Both the position numbers and the translations under genes were made by a program. Positions 34,020 to 43,437 of a stretch of 64,000 nt of DNA are shown piece by piece. Under the pieces are notes generated by a model. That model ran no database searches. It worked only from the letters and a program-made list of their open reading frames with translations, and was not told the origin of the DNA. The first letter of the stretch is position 1; the number at the start of each line of letters is the position of its first letter. Source of the stretch: Pseudomonas sp. HR96 (lineage in GTDB: Bacteria; Pseudomonadota; Gammaproteobacteria; Pseudomonadales; Pseudomonadaceae); contig NZ_CP139141.1 in assembly GCF_034059295.1 (NCBI RefSeq), positions 4,695,001 through 4,759,000 on the forward strand, given 5' to 3'.

Positions 34020-36311
34020 ATGAGAAAGTTGTGTGCGCTGGCCGTCCTGGCCAGCCTGGCCGCCGCCCCGGCGTTTGCCCAAACTCCACCTTCGCCACTC
34101 AAGAGCAAGGAAGTGTTCATCCGCGACCTGATGCAGCGCATGACCCTGGACGAGAAGATCGGCCAGTTGCGCCTGATCAGCATCGGCCCGGAAATGACCA
34201 AGCCGCAGATCCGTGAAGAGATCGCTGCAGGGCGCATCGGCGCCACCTTCAACTCGGTGCGCCGTGACGAAAACCGGCCGATGCAGGACGCCGCCCTGCG
34301 CAGCCGCCTGAAGATCCCGATGTTCTTCGCCTACGACGTGATCCACGGCCATCGCACGATTTTCCCCATCAGCCTGGGCCTGGCCGCCAGCTGGGACATG
34401 GACGCCATCGGCCTGAGCGCCAAGGTGGCAGCCCAGGAAGCCTCCGCCGACAGCCTCGACATGACCTTCGGGCCCATGGTCGACGTGTCCCGCGACCCAC
34501 GCTGGGGCCGCACCAGCGAAGGCTTCGGTGAAGACACCTACCTGACCTCGCGCATCGCCAAGGTGATGGTCGAAGGCTTCCAGGGCAAGGACCCGGCCGC
34601 GCCCGACCGGGTCATGGCCAGCGTCAAGCACTTCGCCCTCTATGGCGCGGTGGAAGGGGGCCGCGACTACAACATCGTCGACATGAGCCCCACGCGCATG
34701 TACCAGGACTACCTGCCGCCCTACCGCGCCGCGCTGGACGCCGGCGCCGGTGGCGTGATGGTGGCGCTGAACTCGATCAACGGCGTGCCGGCCACCTCCA
34801 ACCGCTGGCTGATGCAGGATTTGCTGCGCAAGGACTGGGGCTTCAAGGGTGTGACCATCAGCGACCACGGGGCCATCCTCGAGCTGGTCAAGCACGGCGT
34901 CGCTGCCGACTCGCGCGAGGCGGCCAAGCTGGCGATCAAGGCCGGCATCGACATGAGCATGAACGACAAGGTCTATGGCGATCAGCTGCCGCTGCTGCTC
35001 AAGGCCGGCGAGATCGACCAGCGCGACATCGACAACGCGGTGCGCGAAGTGCTTGGCGCCAAGTACGACATGGGCCTGTTCGCCGACCCGTACCGGCGCA
35101 TCGGCAAGGCCGCCGATGACCCGGCCGACGTCAATGCCGAAAGCCGCCTGCACCGCGACGCCGCCCGCGACGTGGCGCGCAGGACCCTGGTGCTGCTCAA
35201 GAACGAGCATCGCACCTTGCCGCTGAAGAAGCAGGGCACCATCGCCCTGGTCGGCCCGCTGGCCGACGCCCCGATCGACATGATGGGCAGCTGGTCGGGC
35301 GCCGGCGTGCCGGAGCAGTCGATCACCGTGCTCAAGGGCCTGCAGGACGCCGTCGGCGACCAGGCGAAGATCGTCTATGCCAAAGGCGCCAACATCACCG
35401 AAGACCCTCGCGAGATCTCCTTCCTCAACCACATCATCTTCGACCGCAAGGAAATCGACATCGACCCGCGCCCGGCCAGTGAAATGATCGCCGAAGCGCT
35501 CAAGGCGGCCGCAGGCGCCGACGTGATCGTCGCGGCCGTCGGCGAGTCGCGCGGCATGTCCCACGAGTCGGCCAGCCGCACCCACATCGACATCCCGGCG
35601 CCGCAGCAGGCCCTGATCGATGCCCTCAAGGCCACCGGCAAACCGCTGGTGCTGGTGCTGATGAACGGCCGTCCGCTGACCATCGAGCGCCAGTTGAACC
35701 AGGCCGACGCGATGCTGGAAACCTGGTTCGCCGGCACCGAGGGCGGCCACGCCATCGCCGATGTGCTGTTCGGCGACTACAACCCGTCGGGCAAACTGGC
35801 CGTGACCTTCCCGCGTTCGGTCGGGCAGATTCCGGTGTACTACAGCCACCTGAGCATCGGCCGCCCGTGGAGCCCGGGCGACCAGCCCAACTACCACTCG
35901 CAGTACTTCGACGAGCAACCCGGGCCACTGCTGCCGTTCGGTTACGGCCTGAGCTACACCGACTTCAAGTTGTCGGACGTCAGCCTGTCCAGCGCCACCT
36001 TGAACAAGGGAGGCAGCCTGGACGCCAGCGTCACCGTCAGCAACGTCGGTGCCCGCGACGGCGAAACCGTGGTGCAGCTGTACCTGCGCGACGTCGCCGC
36101 TTCCATGGCGCGCCCGATCAAGGAGCTGAAGAACTTCCAGAAGGTCATGCTCAAGGCCGGCGAGTCGCGCACCCTGCACTTCTCCATTGGCGAAGACGAC
36201 CTGAAGTTCTATAACAGCCAGCTGCAGTACGCCGCAGAGCCTGGGCAATTCCTGGTGCAGATCGGCCTGGACTCCGATGACGTCAAGCAGCAGAGCTTCG
36301 TGTTGAAGTAA
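34020..36311 (+). CDS. bglX: Periplasmic beta-glucosidase BglX (GH3)
   Basis: A 763-aa secreted glycoside hydrolase family 3 enzyme. The signal peptide is residues 1 to about 20 (KLCALAVLASLAAAPAFA|Q). The N-terminal TIM barrel contains GPMVDVSRDPRWGRTSEGFGED, KHFALYGAVEGGRDYN and the nucleophile D282 in GVTISDHGAI; the C-terminal alpha/beta sandwich and fibronectin-like domain (SVTVSNVGARDGETVVQLYLRD) complete the family architecture. Length is close to E. coli BglX (765 aa). The 201 nt upstream is AT-rich, so it probably holds the promoter; a strong terminator follows. Confidence 0.95.
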   Translation: MRKLCALAVLASLAAAPAFAQTPPSPLKSKEVFIRDLMQRMTLDEKIGQLRLISIGPEMTKPQIREEIAAGRIGATFNSVRRDENRPMQDAALRSRLKIPMFFAYDVIHGHRTIFPISLGLAASWDMDAIGLSAKVAAQEASADSLDMTFGPMVDVSRDPRWGRTSEGFGEDTYLTSRIAKVMVEGFQGKDPAAPDRVMASVKHFALYGAVEGGRDYNIVDMSPTRMYQDYLPPYRAALDAGAGGVMVALNSINGVPATSNRWLMQDLLRKDWGFKGVTISDHGAILELVKHGVAADSREAAKLAIKAGIDMSMNDKVYGDQLPLLLKAGEIDQRDIDNAVREVLGAKYDMGLFADPYRRIGKAADDPADVNAESRLHRDAARDVARRTLVLLKNEHRTLPLKKQGTIALVGPLADAPIDMMGSWSGAGVPEQSITVLKGLQDAVGDQAKIVYAKGANITEDPREISFLNHIIFDRKEIDIDPRPASEMIAEALKAAAGADVIVAAVGESRGMSHESASRTHIDIPAPQQALIDALKATGKPLVLVLMNGRPLTIERQLNQADAMLETWFAGTEGGHAIADVLFGDYNPSGKLAVTFPRSVGQIPVYYSHLSIGRPWSPGDQPNYHSQYFDEQPGPLLPFGYGLSYTDFKLSDVSLSSATLNKGGSLDASVTVSNVGARDGETVVQLYLRDVAASMARPIKELKNFQKVMLKAGESRTLHFSIGEDDLKFYNSQLQYAAEPGQFLVQIGLDSDDVKQQSFVLK

Positions 36312-36320
36312 CCCACTACA

Positions 36321-36357
36321 CCGACGAGGGGCATTGAACAACCACTCGTCGGTTTTT
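36321..36357 (+). terminator. Terminator of bglX
   Basis: CCGACGAG and CTCGTCGG (8 bp) enclose a 16-nt loop, followed by TTTTT; 10 nt after the bglX stop. Confidence 0.85.
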
Positions 36358-36442
36358 CCTCAAGCTTGCCCGAGCACAGTCGAAGACGCTGGAGAGCCTC
36401 CGACTATCTATAACAATCCCGCTCAGGACAGGTGCCCTTCCC

Positions 36443-38431
36443 ATGTTCAAGACCATTCAGGCCCGCTACACCTTGTTTCTCCTGCTGTTCATGCTGGTTC
36501 TGCTGGTCTTGACCGTGGTGGGCATCAGCCAGCTGGTCGCGCCCAAGCTGCGCGCCACTGAGGAGCAGGTCGCGCTCAATCGCATCGGCGAAGTGGCCGA
36601 GCAGATCAAGGGCGAATTGGCCAAGGTCCAGGCGCAACAACGCAGCATCACCCAGACCATCCCCCTGCTCGACAGCGACGCCATCGACGTGGTGCTGCCC
36701 GGCCTGGTGGACCAGTACGGCGAGCTGAAAGTTTTCGGCGGCGGCATCTGGCCACTGCCCAACCAGCGCACCCCGGGGCGCAACAAGCACAGCACCTTCT
36801 GGCACCGTGATGCTTCCGGCAAGCTGGCGGTGAACACCTTCTGGAACAGCGACGCGGCGCCCAACTACTACGACCAGAGCTGGTACAAGGGTGGCCTCGC
36901 CACTGCGCCTGGGCAGTGCGCCTGGGCGGCCGCCTACAAGGACGACGCCAGCCAGGAGCCGCGCACCAACTGCGCCATGAGCATTCTGAAGAACGGCGCG
37001 CCCTACGGCGTGGCCACCATCGACGTGACCCTGGGCTTCTTCAACGACCTGGTGGCGCGCAAGGAGAAAGACCTTGGCGCCGAAATGTTGATCGTCGAAG
37101 GCGATGGCAAGATCATCAGCAACAGCACCCACCTCAACAGCCCGGTGGTACTGAAAAACGTGTCCGACCTGGCCGGCAGCTCGAAATTCGTCGCCCAGGT
37201 GCAGGCCGCCCTCGCCCACCGTGATCAGGGCCCGCAGCGCATCGACTTCAGCAACGACGGCACAGCCAGTGTGTTCTTCATGCGCAGCATCGAAGGCACG
37301 CCATGGTTCCTCGCCACTGCCATGCCGGAAACCCTGCTCACCGCGCAACGTGACGATGTGCTGAAAACCCTCGGCCTGCTGCAGATTCCGCTGGTGATCG
37401 TGCTGGTGCTGCTGCAGATCTTTGCCATCCGCAAGCTCACTCAACGCCTGCAGGCGCTCAAGCTGAACATCGACGCGCTGTCGGCCGGCGACGCCGACCT
37501 GACCAAGCGCATCACCATTCGCGCCGAGGATGAAGTGGGCGCCATCGGCCATTCGGTAAACCACTTCATCACCTACCTGCAGAACCTCATCGGCGAAGTC
37601 AACGAGGCCACCGGCGCCATGGCCACCAGCCTCGCCGAGCTGCAGCGGACCTCAACCCAGACCGGTGAGATCCTCGCCCGCCACGCTTCGGAGACCGATC
37701 AGACGGTCACGGCGATCAACGAGATGAGCTCCACCGCCGAGAACGTTGCGCAGAATGCCGCCGAAACGGCCGAGTTCACGCAACGCGCCAACGAGCACGC
37801 CGATCGCTCGCGAGTCATCGTCAGCGAGGCCTCGAACAGTGTGGTGGCCCTGGTCGACGAAGTGGCCAGCGCCACGGCCAAGGTCGAAGGCATGCAGCAG
37901 GACGCCCAGCGCATCACCGAAACCCTGGGAGTCATCGGCGCCATCGCCGGGCAGACCAACCTGCTGGCGCTCAACGCCGCCATCGAGGCCGCGCGCGCCG
38001 GTGAGCAGGGCCGCGGCTTTGCCGTGGTAGCCGATGAAGTGCGCGCGCTGGCCGCCCGCACCCAGGCCAGCACCAGCGAGATCAACGAAATGCTCGGCCG
38101 CCTGACTCGCGGCGTGACCACCTCGGTCACCGCCATGGAAAACACCCAGGCCAGTTGCCAGTCGGCCGCCGACGCCACCGCGCGGGTCAACGCCGGGCTC
38201 GACGAGATGGCCAGTTCGGTCGGCCAGATCAACAACCTGAGCACGCAGATCGCCACCGCCGCCGAGCAGCAGAGCGCCGTCACCGAGGAGATCAACCGCA
38301 GCATGGTGCAGATCCGCCACATGGTCGACGAACTGCTGCGCAGCGGCGAAGCCACTGACAACAGCACCCGCGACCTGCTGGTAGCCAATGGACGAGTCAG
38401 TGCGTTGATGAAGCGCTTCCGGGTGCGCTGA
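36443..38431 (+). CDS. Methyl-accepting chemotaxis protein with double-Cache sensor
   Basis: A 662-aa chemoreceptor. TM1 is about residues 8-33 ([20 protein letters not shown]), then a periplasmic dCache domain of roughly 280 residues with the ligand-pocket-type motif [20 protein letters not shown]2 about 312-330 ([18 protein letters not shown]), HAMP, and the MCP domain with tip [21 protein letters not shown]. The dCache family often binds amino acids, organic acids or amines; which one cannot be told here. No che genes nearby. ATG 36443 follows a CAGGTG-containing leader. Confidence 0.92.
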   Translation: MFKTIQARYTLFLLLFMLVLLVLTVVGISQLVAPKLRATEEQVALNRIGEVAEQIKGELAKVQAQQRSITQTIPLLDSDAIDVVLPGLVDQYGELKVFGGGIWPLPNQRTPGRNKHSTFWHRDASGKLAVNTFWNSDAAPNYYDQSWYKGGLATAPGQCAWAAAYKDDASQEPRTNCAMSILKNGAPYGVATIDVTLGFFNDLVARKEKDLGAEMLIVEGDGKIISNSTHLNSPVVLKNVSDLAGSSKFVAQVQAALAHRDQGPQRIDFSNDGTASVFFMRSIEGTPWFLATAMPETLLTAQRDDVLKTLGLLQIPLVIVLVLLQIFAIRKLTQRLQALKLNIDALSAGDADLTKRITIRAEDEVGAIGHSVNHFITYLQNLIGEVNEATGAMATSLAELQRTSTQTGEILARHASETDQTVTAINEMSSTAENVAQNAAETAEFTQRANEHADRSRVIVSEASNSVVALVDEVASATAKVEGMQQDAQRITETLGVIGAIAGQTNLLALNAAIEAARAGEQGRGFAVVADEVRALAARTQASTSEINEMLGRLTRGVTTSVTAMENTQASCQSAADATARVNAGLDEMASSVGQINNLSTQIATAAEQQSAVTEEINRSMVQIRHMVDELLRSGEATDNSTRDLLVANGRVSALMKRFRVR

Positions 38432-38450
38432 TCGCGCCAACGCCTCGCCC

Positions 38451-38485
38451 GTAGGACCGAGCTTCATGAGCGAGCTCGGTTCTAC
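38451..38485. repeat. REP-like hairpin between the dCache chemoreceptor and flavin reductase genes
   Basis: GTAGGACCGAGCT and AGCTCGGTTCTAC form a 13-bp stem with one mismatch and a 9-nt loop. Its sequence resembles the GTAGGAGCGAGC core scattered between Pseudomonas genes. It lacks a T-run, so a REP element is more likely than a terminator. Confidence 0.5.
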
Positions 38486-38567
38486 GTAGTTGCGTCCGCC
38501 CGGACGGCAACGCGGTCGTCCTGGTTCAGGCTACACTGGCGCTTTCCCAGACCAGGACCCGCGCGCC

Positions 38568-39191
38568 ATGCCTGACGACATCCATTTCTACGAACCCGCC
38601 AAAGGCCACGGCCTGCCCCATGATCCGTTCAACGCCATCGTCGGCCCGCGGCCGATCGGCTGGATCTCCTCCCAGGACGAACAGGGCCGCCTGAACCTGG
38701 CGCCCTATAGTTTCTTCAACGGCTTCAACTACATCCCGCCCATCGTCGGGTTCTCCAGCGTCGGGCGCAAGGACAGCCTGAACAACATCGAGAAGACCGG
38801 CGAGTTCGGCTGGAACCTGGCCACCCGCAGCCTGGCCGAGGCCATGAATCAAAGCTGCGCCGCCGTGGGCCCCGAGGTCGATGAATTCGACCTCAGTGGC
38901 CTGACCCCGGTGGCTTCGCGGGTGATCGCGGTGCCGCGCGTGCAGGAAAGCCCGGTGTCGTTCGAGTGCAAGGTCACCCAGATCATTCAGCTGCAACGCG
39001 CTGACCGTCAGTTGATCCCCAGCTGGCTGGTGCTGGGTGAAGTGGTGGCCGTGCACATCGCCACCTGGCTGCTCAAGGATGGCGTCTACGACACCGCTGC
39101 CGCCGAGCCCATCCTGCGCGGCGGCGGCCCGGCCGACTATTTCCAGATCGGTGAAGCGGCCAAGTTCCAGATGTACCGGCCCAAAGTCTAG
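38568..39191 (+). CDS. Flavin reductase-like protein (FMN-binding split barrel)
   Basis: A 207-aa flavoprotein of the flavin-reductase-like domain family (DIM6/NTAB). Segments IVGPRPIGWISSQDEQGRLNLAPYSFFNG, IEKTGEFGWNLATRSLAEAMNQS and VSFECKVTQIIQL are the usual FMN-binding blocks. Such proteins either reduce flavin for two-component oxygenases or carry bound FMN; no oxygenase partner is adjacent, so the role is open. ATG 38568 with AGGA about 10 nt upstream. The stop overlaps the stop of the small convergent gene at 39188. Confidence 0.87.
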   Translation: MPDDIHFYEPAKGHGLPHDPFNAIVGPRPIGWISSQDEQGRLNLAPYSFFNGFNYIPPIVGFSSVGRKDSLNNIEKTGEFGWNLATRSLAEAMNQSCAAVGPEVDEFDLSGLTPVASRVIAVPRVQESPVSFECKVTQIIQLQRADRQLIPSWLVLGEVVAVHIATWLLKDGVYDTAAAEPILRGGGPADYFQIGEAAKFQMYRPKV

Positions 39192-39421
39192 GCCCAGACC
39201 AGCTCGCCCTCGTCGTCGACATCGCGCAAGGCGTCGAGGCGCGCGCTGGCCGCCTGGTCGGCGTCATCGGCGGTCTTGAATCGCTGCTCGTCGAGAATCC
39301 TGTGAAAGCGTGGTGCGCCGCCGTCCACCAGGGCCTTGACCGCTATCGCGGCGCTGTAACCGCCCTCGCCCGGCACCACCGCCGAAACTGCCTCGTACTG
39401 CTGGAAAACCTTGCGTGCCAT
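39188..39421 (-). CDS. Small conserved hypothetical protein
   Basis: A 77-aa acidic soluble protein beginning MARKVFQQYEAVSAVVPGEG and ending DALRDVDDEGELVWA. I do not recognise a named family, but codon use is ordinary and its stop overlaps the convergent flavin-reductase stop by a few bases, as often seen between real genes. AGGT lies just before the ATG. Same strand as the monooxygenase gene 48 nt upstream, so possibly co-transcribed with it. Confidence 0.65.
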   Translation of the reverse strand: MARKVFQQYEAVSAVVPGEGGYSAAIAVKALVDGGAPRFHRILDEQRFKTADDADQAASARLDALRDVDDEGELVWA

Positions 39422-39469
39422 ACCTGTGTTGCCTCGGCCAGTTCATGGAAAGGCCGTCATTCTAATCGC

Positions 39470-39808
39470 TTAGCGAGCCTGCACCAGCCTGAGCTTGGCC
39501 TTGGCCTGGTCGACGCTGGCGAAGGTGTGCAAATCCAGACTCTTGACCAGCAAGGCCTGGACCACGTCGCTGAACACCTGCATGGCCGGCGAGGCGAAAT
39601 AGTCGTCCATGGCCTGTTGACTGCTCCAGAACCCGGAAACATGCCACAGGCCTTCCTCGCAGTGGCTGTGCTGCAGGGCGAAATGCAGGCACCCGGGCGC
39701 TTGCCGTGAAGGTTCGAGCAGGCTGCTCAAGCGTGCGCCCAGTTCGGCCGAGTGGCCAGGGCGAGCACGGACGAAGGCTGAATGACTGACGGTCGAAGAT
39801 TGCGTCAT
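39470..39808 (-). CDS. Antibiotic biosynthesis monooxygenase (ABM)-domain protein
   Basis: A 112-aa single-domain protein of the dimeric ferredoxin-like ABM fold. SHSAFVRARPGHSAELGARLSSLL, APGCLHFALQHSHCEEGLWHV and FWSSQQAMDDYFASPAMQVF are the typical strand-helix blocks. Members range from quinol or haem monooxygenases to proteins without activity; this one cannot be assigned further. I chose the ATG at 39808 with GGGAG eight bases upstream. It is divergent from an AraC-family regulator over 331 nt, which suggests that regulator controls it. Confidence 0.82.
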   Translation of the reverse strand: MTQSSTVSHSAFVRARPGHSAELGARLSSLLEPSRQAPGCLHFALQHSHCEEGLWHVSGFWSSQQAMDDYFASPAMQVFSDVVQALLVKSLDLHTFASVDQAKAKLRLVQAR

Positions 39809-40139
39809 GTTCTGCACTCCCGTAACTATTGCCGGATTGAGCCCGATTCCCCGCGAACCAGGCAGTCTGTCCGACAGGTACAGAGATTAGCCACGCGCCG
39901 CTGCAGGCGTTAGCCGATTCCTGTCGCAGGCTTGCCTGATCCTGTCAAAAGCCGATTTAGGTCGGCAACGGCGCTGGCGCGCCCATCGTGATTCCAGGCA
40001 AGCGCCATGCCCAGGTGTGCCAGTATTTACGGCGCAGCGCGACCGCACGGCAGAATCAGGCAAGCATGGCGCAGGATCCGACTACCCTTGCCGCTTGCAT
40101 GATCGTACGCTTGGCGCCATCAACGACGGAGGATCAGAC
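39809..40139. promoter_or_regulatory. Divergent promoter region with phased CCTGTC repeats
   Basis: 331 nt between the ABM gene and the AraC-type regulator. TCCTGTC occurs at 39919-39925 and again at 39940-39946, exactly 21 bp apart, the spacing usual for AraC-family half-sites. No ORF with a ribosome site is convincing inside the region. Confidence 0.4.
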
Positions 40140-41078
40140 ATGTCCACGCAACAGTCCATGCCCCTCAAGCCCGCGCCCTCGCTGGAGTTGCAGCGGGTGG
40201 AGCTGGCGGATCTGATCCGCCGCTACGTCACCGCCGAGGGTTGCCTGAAGACCGCTATCGCGCCGCTGCACCTGGTGCGCTACGACCATTGCACCCAGTC
40301 GTTTCCGGCCCTGGCGCAGCCGGCCCTGTGCATCCTTGCCCACGGTAGCAAGCAAGTGCAACTGGGCGATGAGCGCTACACCTACGACCCGTTGAACTTC
40401 ATGGTGGTGTCGGTGGCCATGCCCATCAGCGGGCGCATCCTCGAGGCCAGCCCGAGCAACCCCAGCCTGTCGGTGCGCCTGGACATCGACCCGGCGGAGA
40501 TCAACGCCTTGATCGCCGAGGCCGGGCCCATGGGCGTGCCAGCCCGCCCCACCGGCCGCGGGCTGTACGTCGAGCAGATGGATCAGGCGCTGCTCGACGC
40601 CGTGCTGCGCCTGGTGCGCCTGCTCGACACGCCCAAGGATATCGCCATGCTCGCGCCGTTGGTGCGCCGGGAAATCCTCTATCGGTTGCTGCGCGGCCAG
40701 CAGGGCCACAAGCTCTACGAGATCGCCCTGGGCAACAGCCAGACCCACCGGGTCAGCCGCGCCATTCAATGGCTCAACGGCCATTACCAGGAGCCGTTGC
40801 GCATCGACGACCTGGCCCGCACGGTCAACCTCAGCGTGTCCACCCTGCACCACCGCTTCAAGGCGGTCACCTCCATGAGCCCGTTGCAGTACCAGAAGCA
40901 GTTGCGCCTGCAGGAGGCCCGCCGGCTGATGCTCGACCAGGGCCTGGAAGCCTCGGCCGCCAGCTATCAGGTGGGCTACGAGAGCCCCTCGCAGTTCAGC
41001 CGCGAATACAGCCGACTGTTCGGCGCCCCGCCGCTGCGCGACCTGGCCCGATTGCGGCAGAACTCGGCCACCCTCTGA
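40140..41078 (+). CDS. AraC-family regulator with AraC_N-type sensor domain
   Basis: A 312-aa transcription factor. The N-terminal AraC_N domain (PALCILAHGSKQVQLGDERYTYDPLNFMVVSVAMP) is the type found in YqhC-like regulators; the C-terminal AraC HTH pair reads LRIDDLARTVNLSVSTLHHRFKAVTSMSPLQYQKQLRLQEAR and VGYESPSQFSREYSRLFGAPP (quoted in part). The ATG at 40140 has GGAGGA upstream; the frame is open to 40017 but without family similarity. It is divergent from the ABM gene and ends three nt before the convergent pob regulator. Effector unknown, possibly an aldehyde as for YqhC. Confidence 0.87.
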   Translation: MSTQQSMPLKPAPSLELQRVELADLIRRYVTAEGCLKTAIAPLHLVRYDHCTQSFPALAQPALCILAHGSKQVQLGDERYTYDPLNFMVVSVAMPISGRILEASPSNPSLSVRLDIDPAEINALIAEAGPMGVPARPTGRGLYVEQMDQALLDAVLRLVRLLDTPKDIAMLAPLVRREILYRLLRGQQGHKLYEIALGNSQTHRVSRAIQWLNGHYQEPLRIDDLARTVNLSVSTLHHRFKAVTSMSPLQYQKQLRLQEARRLMLDQGLEASAASYQVGYESPSQFSREYSRLFGAPPLRDLARLRQNSATL

Positions 41079-41081
41079 GCA

Positions 41082-41972
41082 CTAGTTGGCTTCCGCGCTG
41101 CCGCCGGCCTGGCGAAACGCCTTGGGCGAGAAACCGGTCAGGCGGCGGAAGAACCGGGCGAAATACGCCGCATCGGCAAACCCCAGGCTGTCGGCCAACT
41201 GGCTGACCGACAGGTTGGTGTAGATCAACCCGCGCTTGGCCTCCAGCAGCAGGCGCTGATGAACGATCTGCAACGCCGAAAGCCCGGCCAGTTCCCGGCA
41301 GATGCTGTTCAAATGGGCCACCGAGATGCCCACCCCGTGAGCCAACTCCTCGATGGTCAGGTGGCGACGAAAATCCTCCTCCACCCGGGTCATGAAGCGG
41401 CCCATCCAGGCCTGCGCCCGACCGGTCACCTGGCCCGCGGCCCGATGCCTGAGCACCTGTCGACCGACCCACACCAGGGCCGCGCCCACCAGCGAATGCA
41501 GAAGTACGTCGCGCGCCGGTTCCTCGTTCTGGTATTCGCGCAACACGGCGCCGAACAGGCGGTGGATGTAGGCGCGCTCGCTGCCTACAGGGTAACTGGC
41601 CGGGCGCGCGAACACCGCCATGGCCGGCCCCATCTGCGCCTGCAACTGATGCACCAGGGGCGCCGCCAGGGTCAGCACATAGCCGTCGATGTCGGCAGAG
41701 AAGTTGAACCCGTGCACGCACAGCGGCGGCACCACCTGCACGGTGGGCCGGGAGATCAGCTGCTGCTGGCCCTCGATGTCGATGCGCGCCTGGCCGCGAT
41801 GCACGTACAGCAACTGATAGAGGTCGGCGTGCTGATGCGGCTGGATCTGCCAATGGTGCAGACGGCTGCGCTTGGAAATGGTCTCGCAGTGCAGCAGGTC
41901 CGGGGTCGCCCAGCGCTGGGCTTCGCCGTAGAGCTTGAACACCGGAATGGTGGTGGCAGGCGAATGGGGCAC
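41082..41972 (-). CDS. pobC: AraC-family activator of pobA (PobC/PobR type)
   Basis: A 296-aa AraC/XylS-type regulator. The cupin-like N-terminal domain (HHWQIQPHQHADLYQLLYVHRGQA) senses the effector, expected to be 4-hydroxybenzoate; the C-terminal HTH pair includes LTIEELAHGVGISVAHLNSICREL and LADSLGFADAAYFARFFRRLTGFSPKAFR. It is divergent from pobA with 146 nt between, the arrangement known for the Pseudomonas AraC-type pob regulator (called PobC or PobR, unrelated to the IclR-type PobR of Acinetobacter). Direct repeats in the gap fit an AraC-type operator. Confidence 0.88.
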   Translation of the reverse strand: MPHSPATTIPVFKLYGEAQRWATPDLLHCETISKRSRLHHWQIQPHQHADLYQLLYVHRGQARIDIEGQQQLISRPTVQVVPPLCVHGFNFSADIDGYVLTLAAPLVHQLQAQMGPAMAVFARPASYPVGSERAYIHRLFGAVLREYQNEEPARDVLLHSLVGAALVWVGRQVLRHRAAGQVTGRAQAWMGRFMTRVEEDFRRHLTIEELAHGVGISVAHLNSICRELAGLSALQIVHQRLLLEAKRGLIYTNLSVSQLADSLGFADAAYFARFFRRLTGFSPKAFRQAGGSAEAN

Positions 41973-42056
41973 GACAGGTCTCCCGTGCGAGCCGGTGCGA
42001 TTACCGCACCGATTGGTGAAAAGTACCGGTTAAAACGCTGAAATGGCCTTCATTAA

Positions 42057-42087
42057 GCCGGCAATCAAGCGAAAAATGCCAGCAATC
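42057..42087 (+). promoter_or_regulatory. Putative PobC operator: 21-bp-phased direct repeats upstream of pobA
   Basis: GCCGGCAATC (42057-42066) and GCCAGCAATC (42078-42087) are 10-nt direct repeats with one mismatch, spaced 21 bp centre to centre. They end about 30 nt before the pobA ATG at 42119, near a CATAAG -10-like element at 42093-42098. This is the geometry of AraC-family activators overlapping the -35 region. Confidence 0.55.
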
Positions 42088-42097
42088 CCAATCATAA

Positions 42098-43303
<1,206 letters not shown>

Positions 43304-43320
43304 CGCATTGTGAACTGAAG

Positions 43321-43341
43321 GCCCGGCACAAATAGCCGGGC
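43321..43341 (+). terminator. Hairpin downstream of pobA
   Basis: GCCCGGC, a 7-nt loop and GCCGGGC form a 7-bp GC stem 17 nt past the pobA stop. There is no T-run, so termination would be weak or Rho-assisted. Confidence 0.45.
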
Positions 43342-43354
43342 AACAAATAGAAAC

Positions 43355-43366
43355 ATAGCTAGCTAT
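43355..43366. promoter_or_regulatory. Perfect 12-nt palindrome upstream of the DHA2 exporter gene
   Basis: ATAGCTAGCTAT lies about 70 nt before the GTG start of the DHA2 gene. Its size and AT content suit a dimeric regulator; none is assigned. Confidence 0.35.
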
Positions 43367-43437
43367 CGAGTAAACTGGCCGGCATCCGGCCTGCGACGCG
43401 ATGTCGCAGGCGCTTGTCCAGCCAAGGCCGCCTGCCC

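Noticed and set aside
34017..36341. A 774-codon open frame on the minus strand covering all of bglX
   Set aside because: bglX on the plus strand is a clear GH3 enzyme with signal peptide and nucleophile. Long antisense frames are common in high-GC Pseudomonas genes because of third-position bias, and the antisense product has no recognisable domain.
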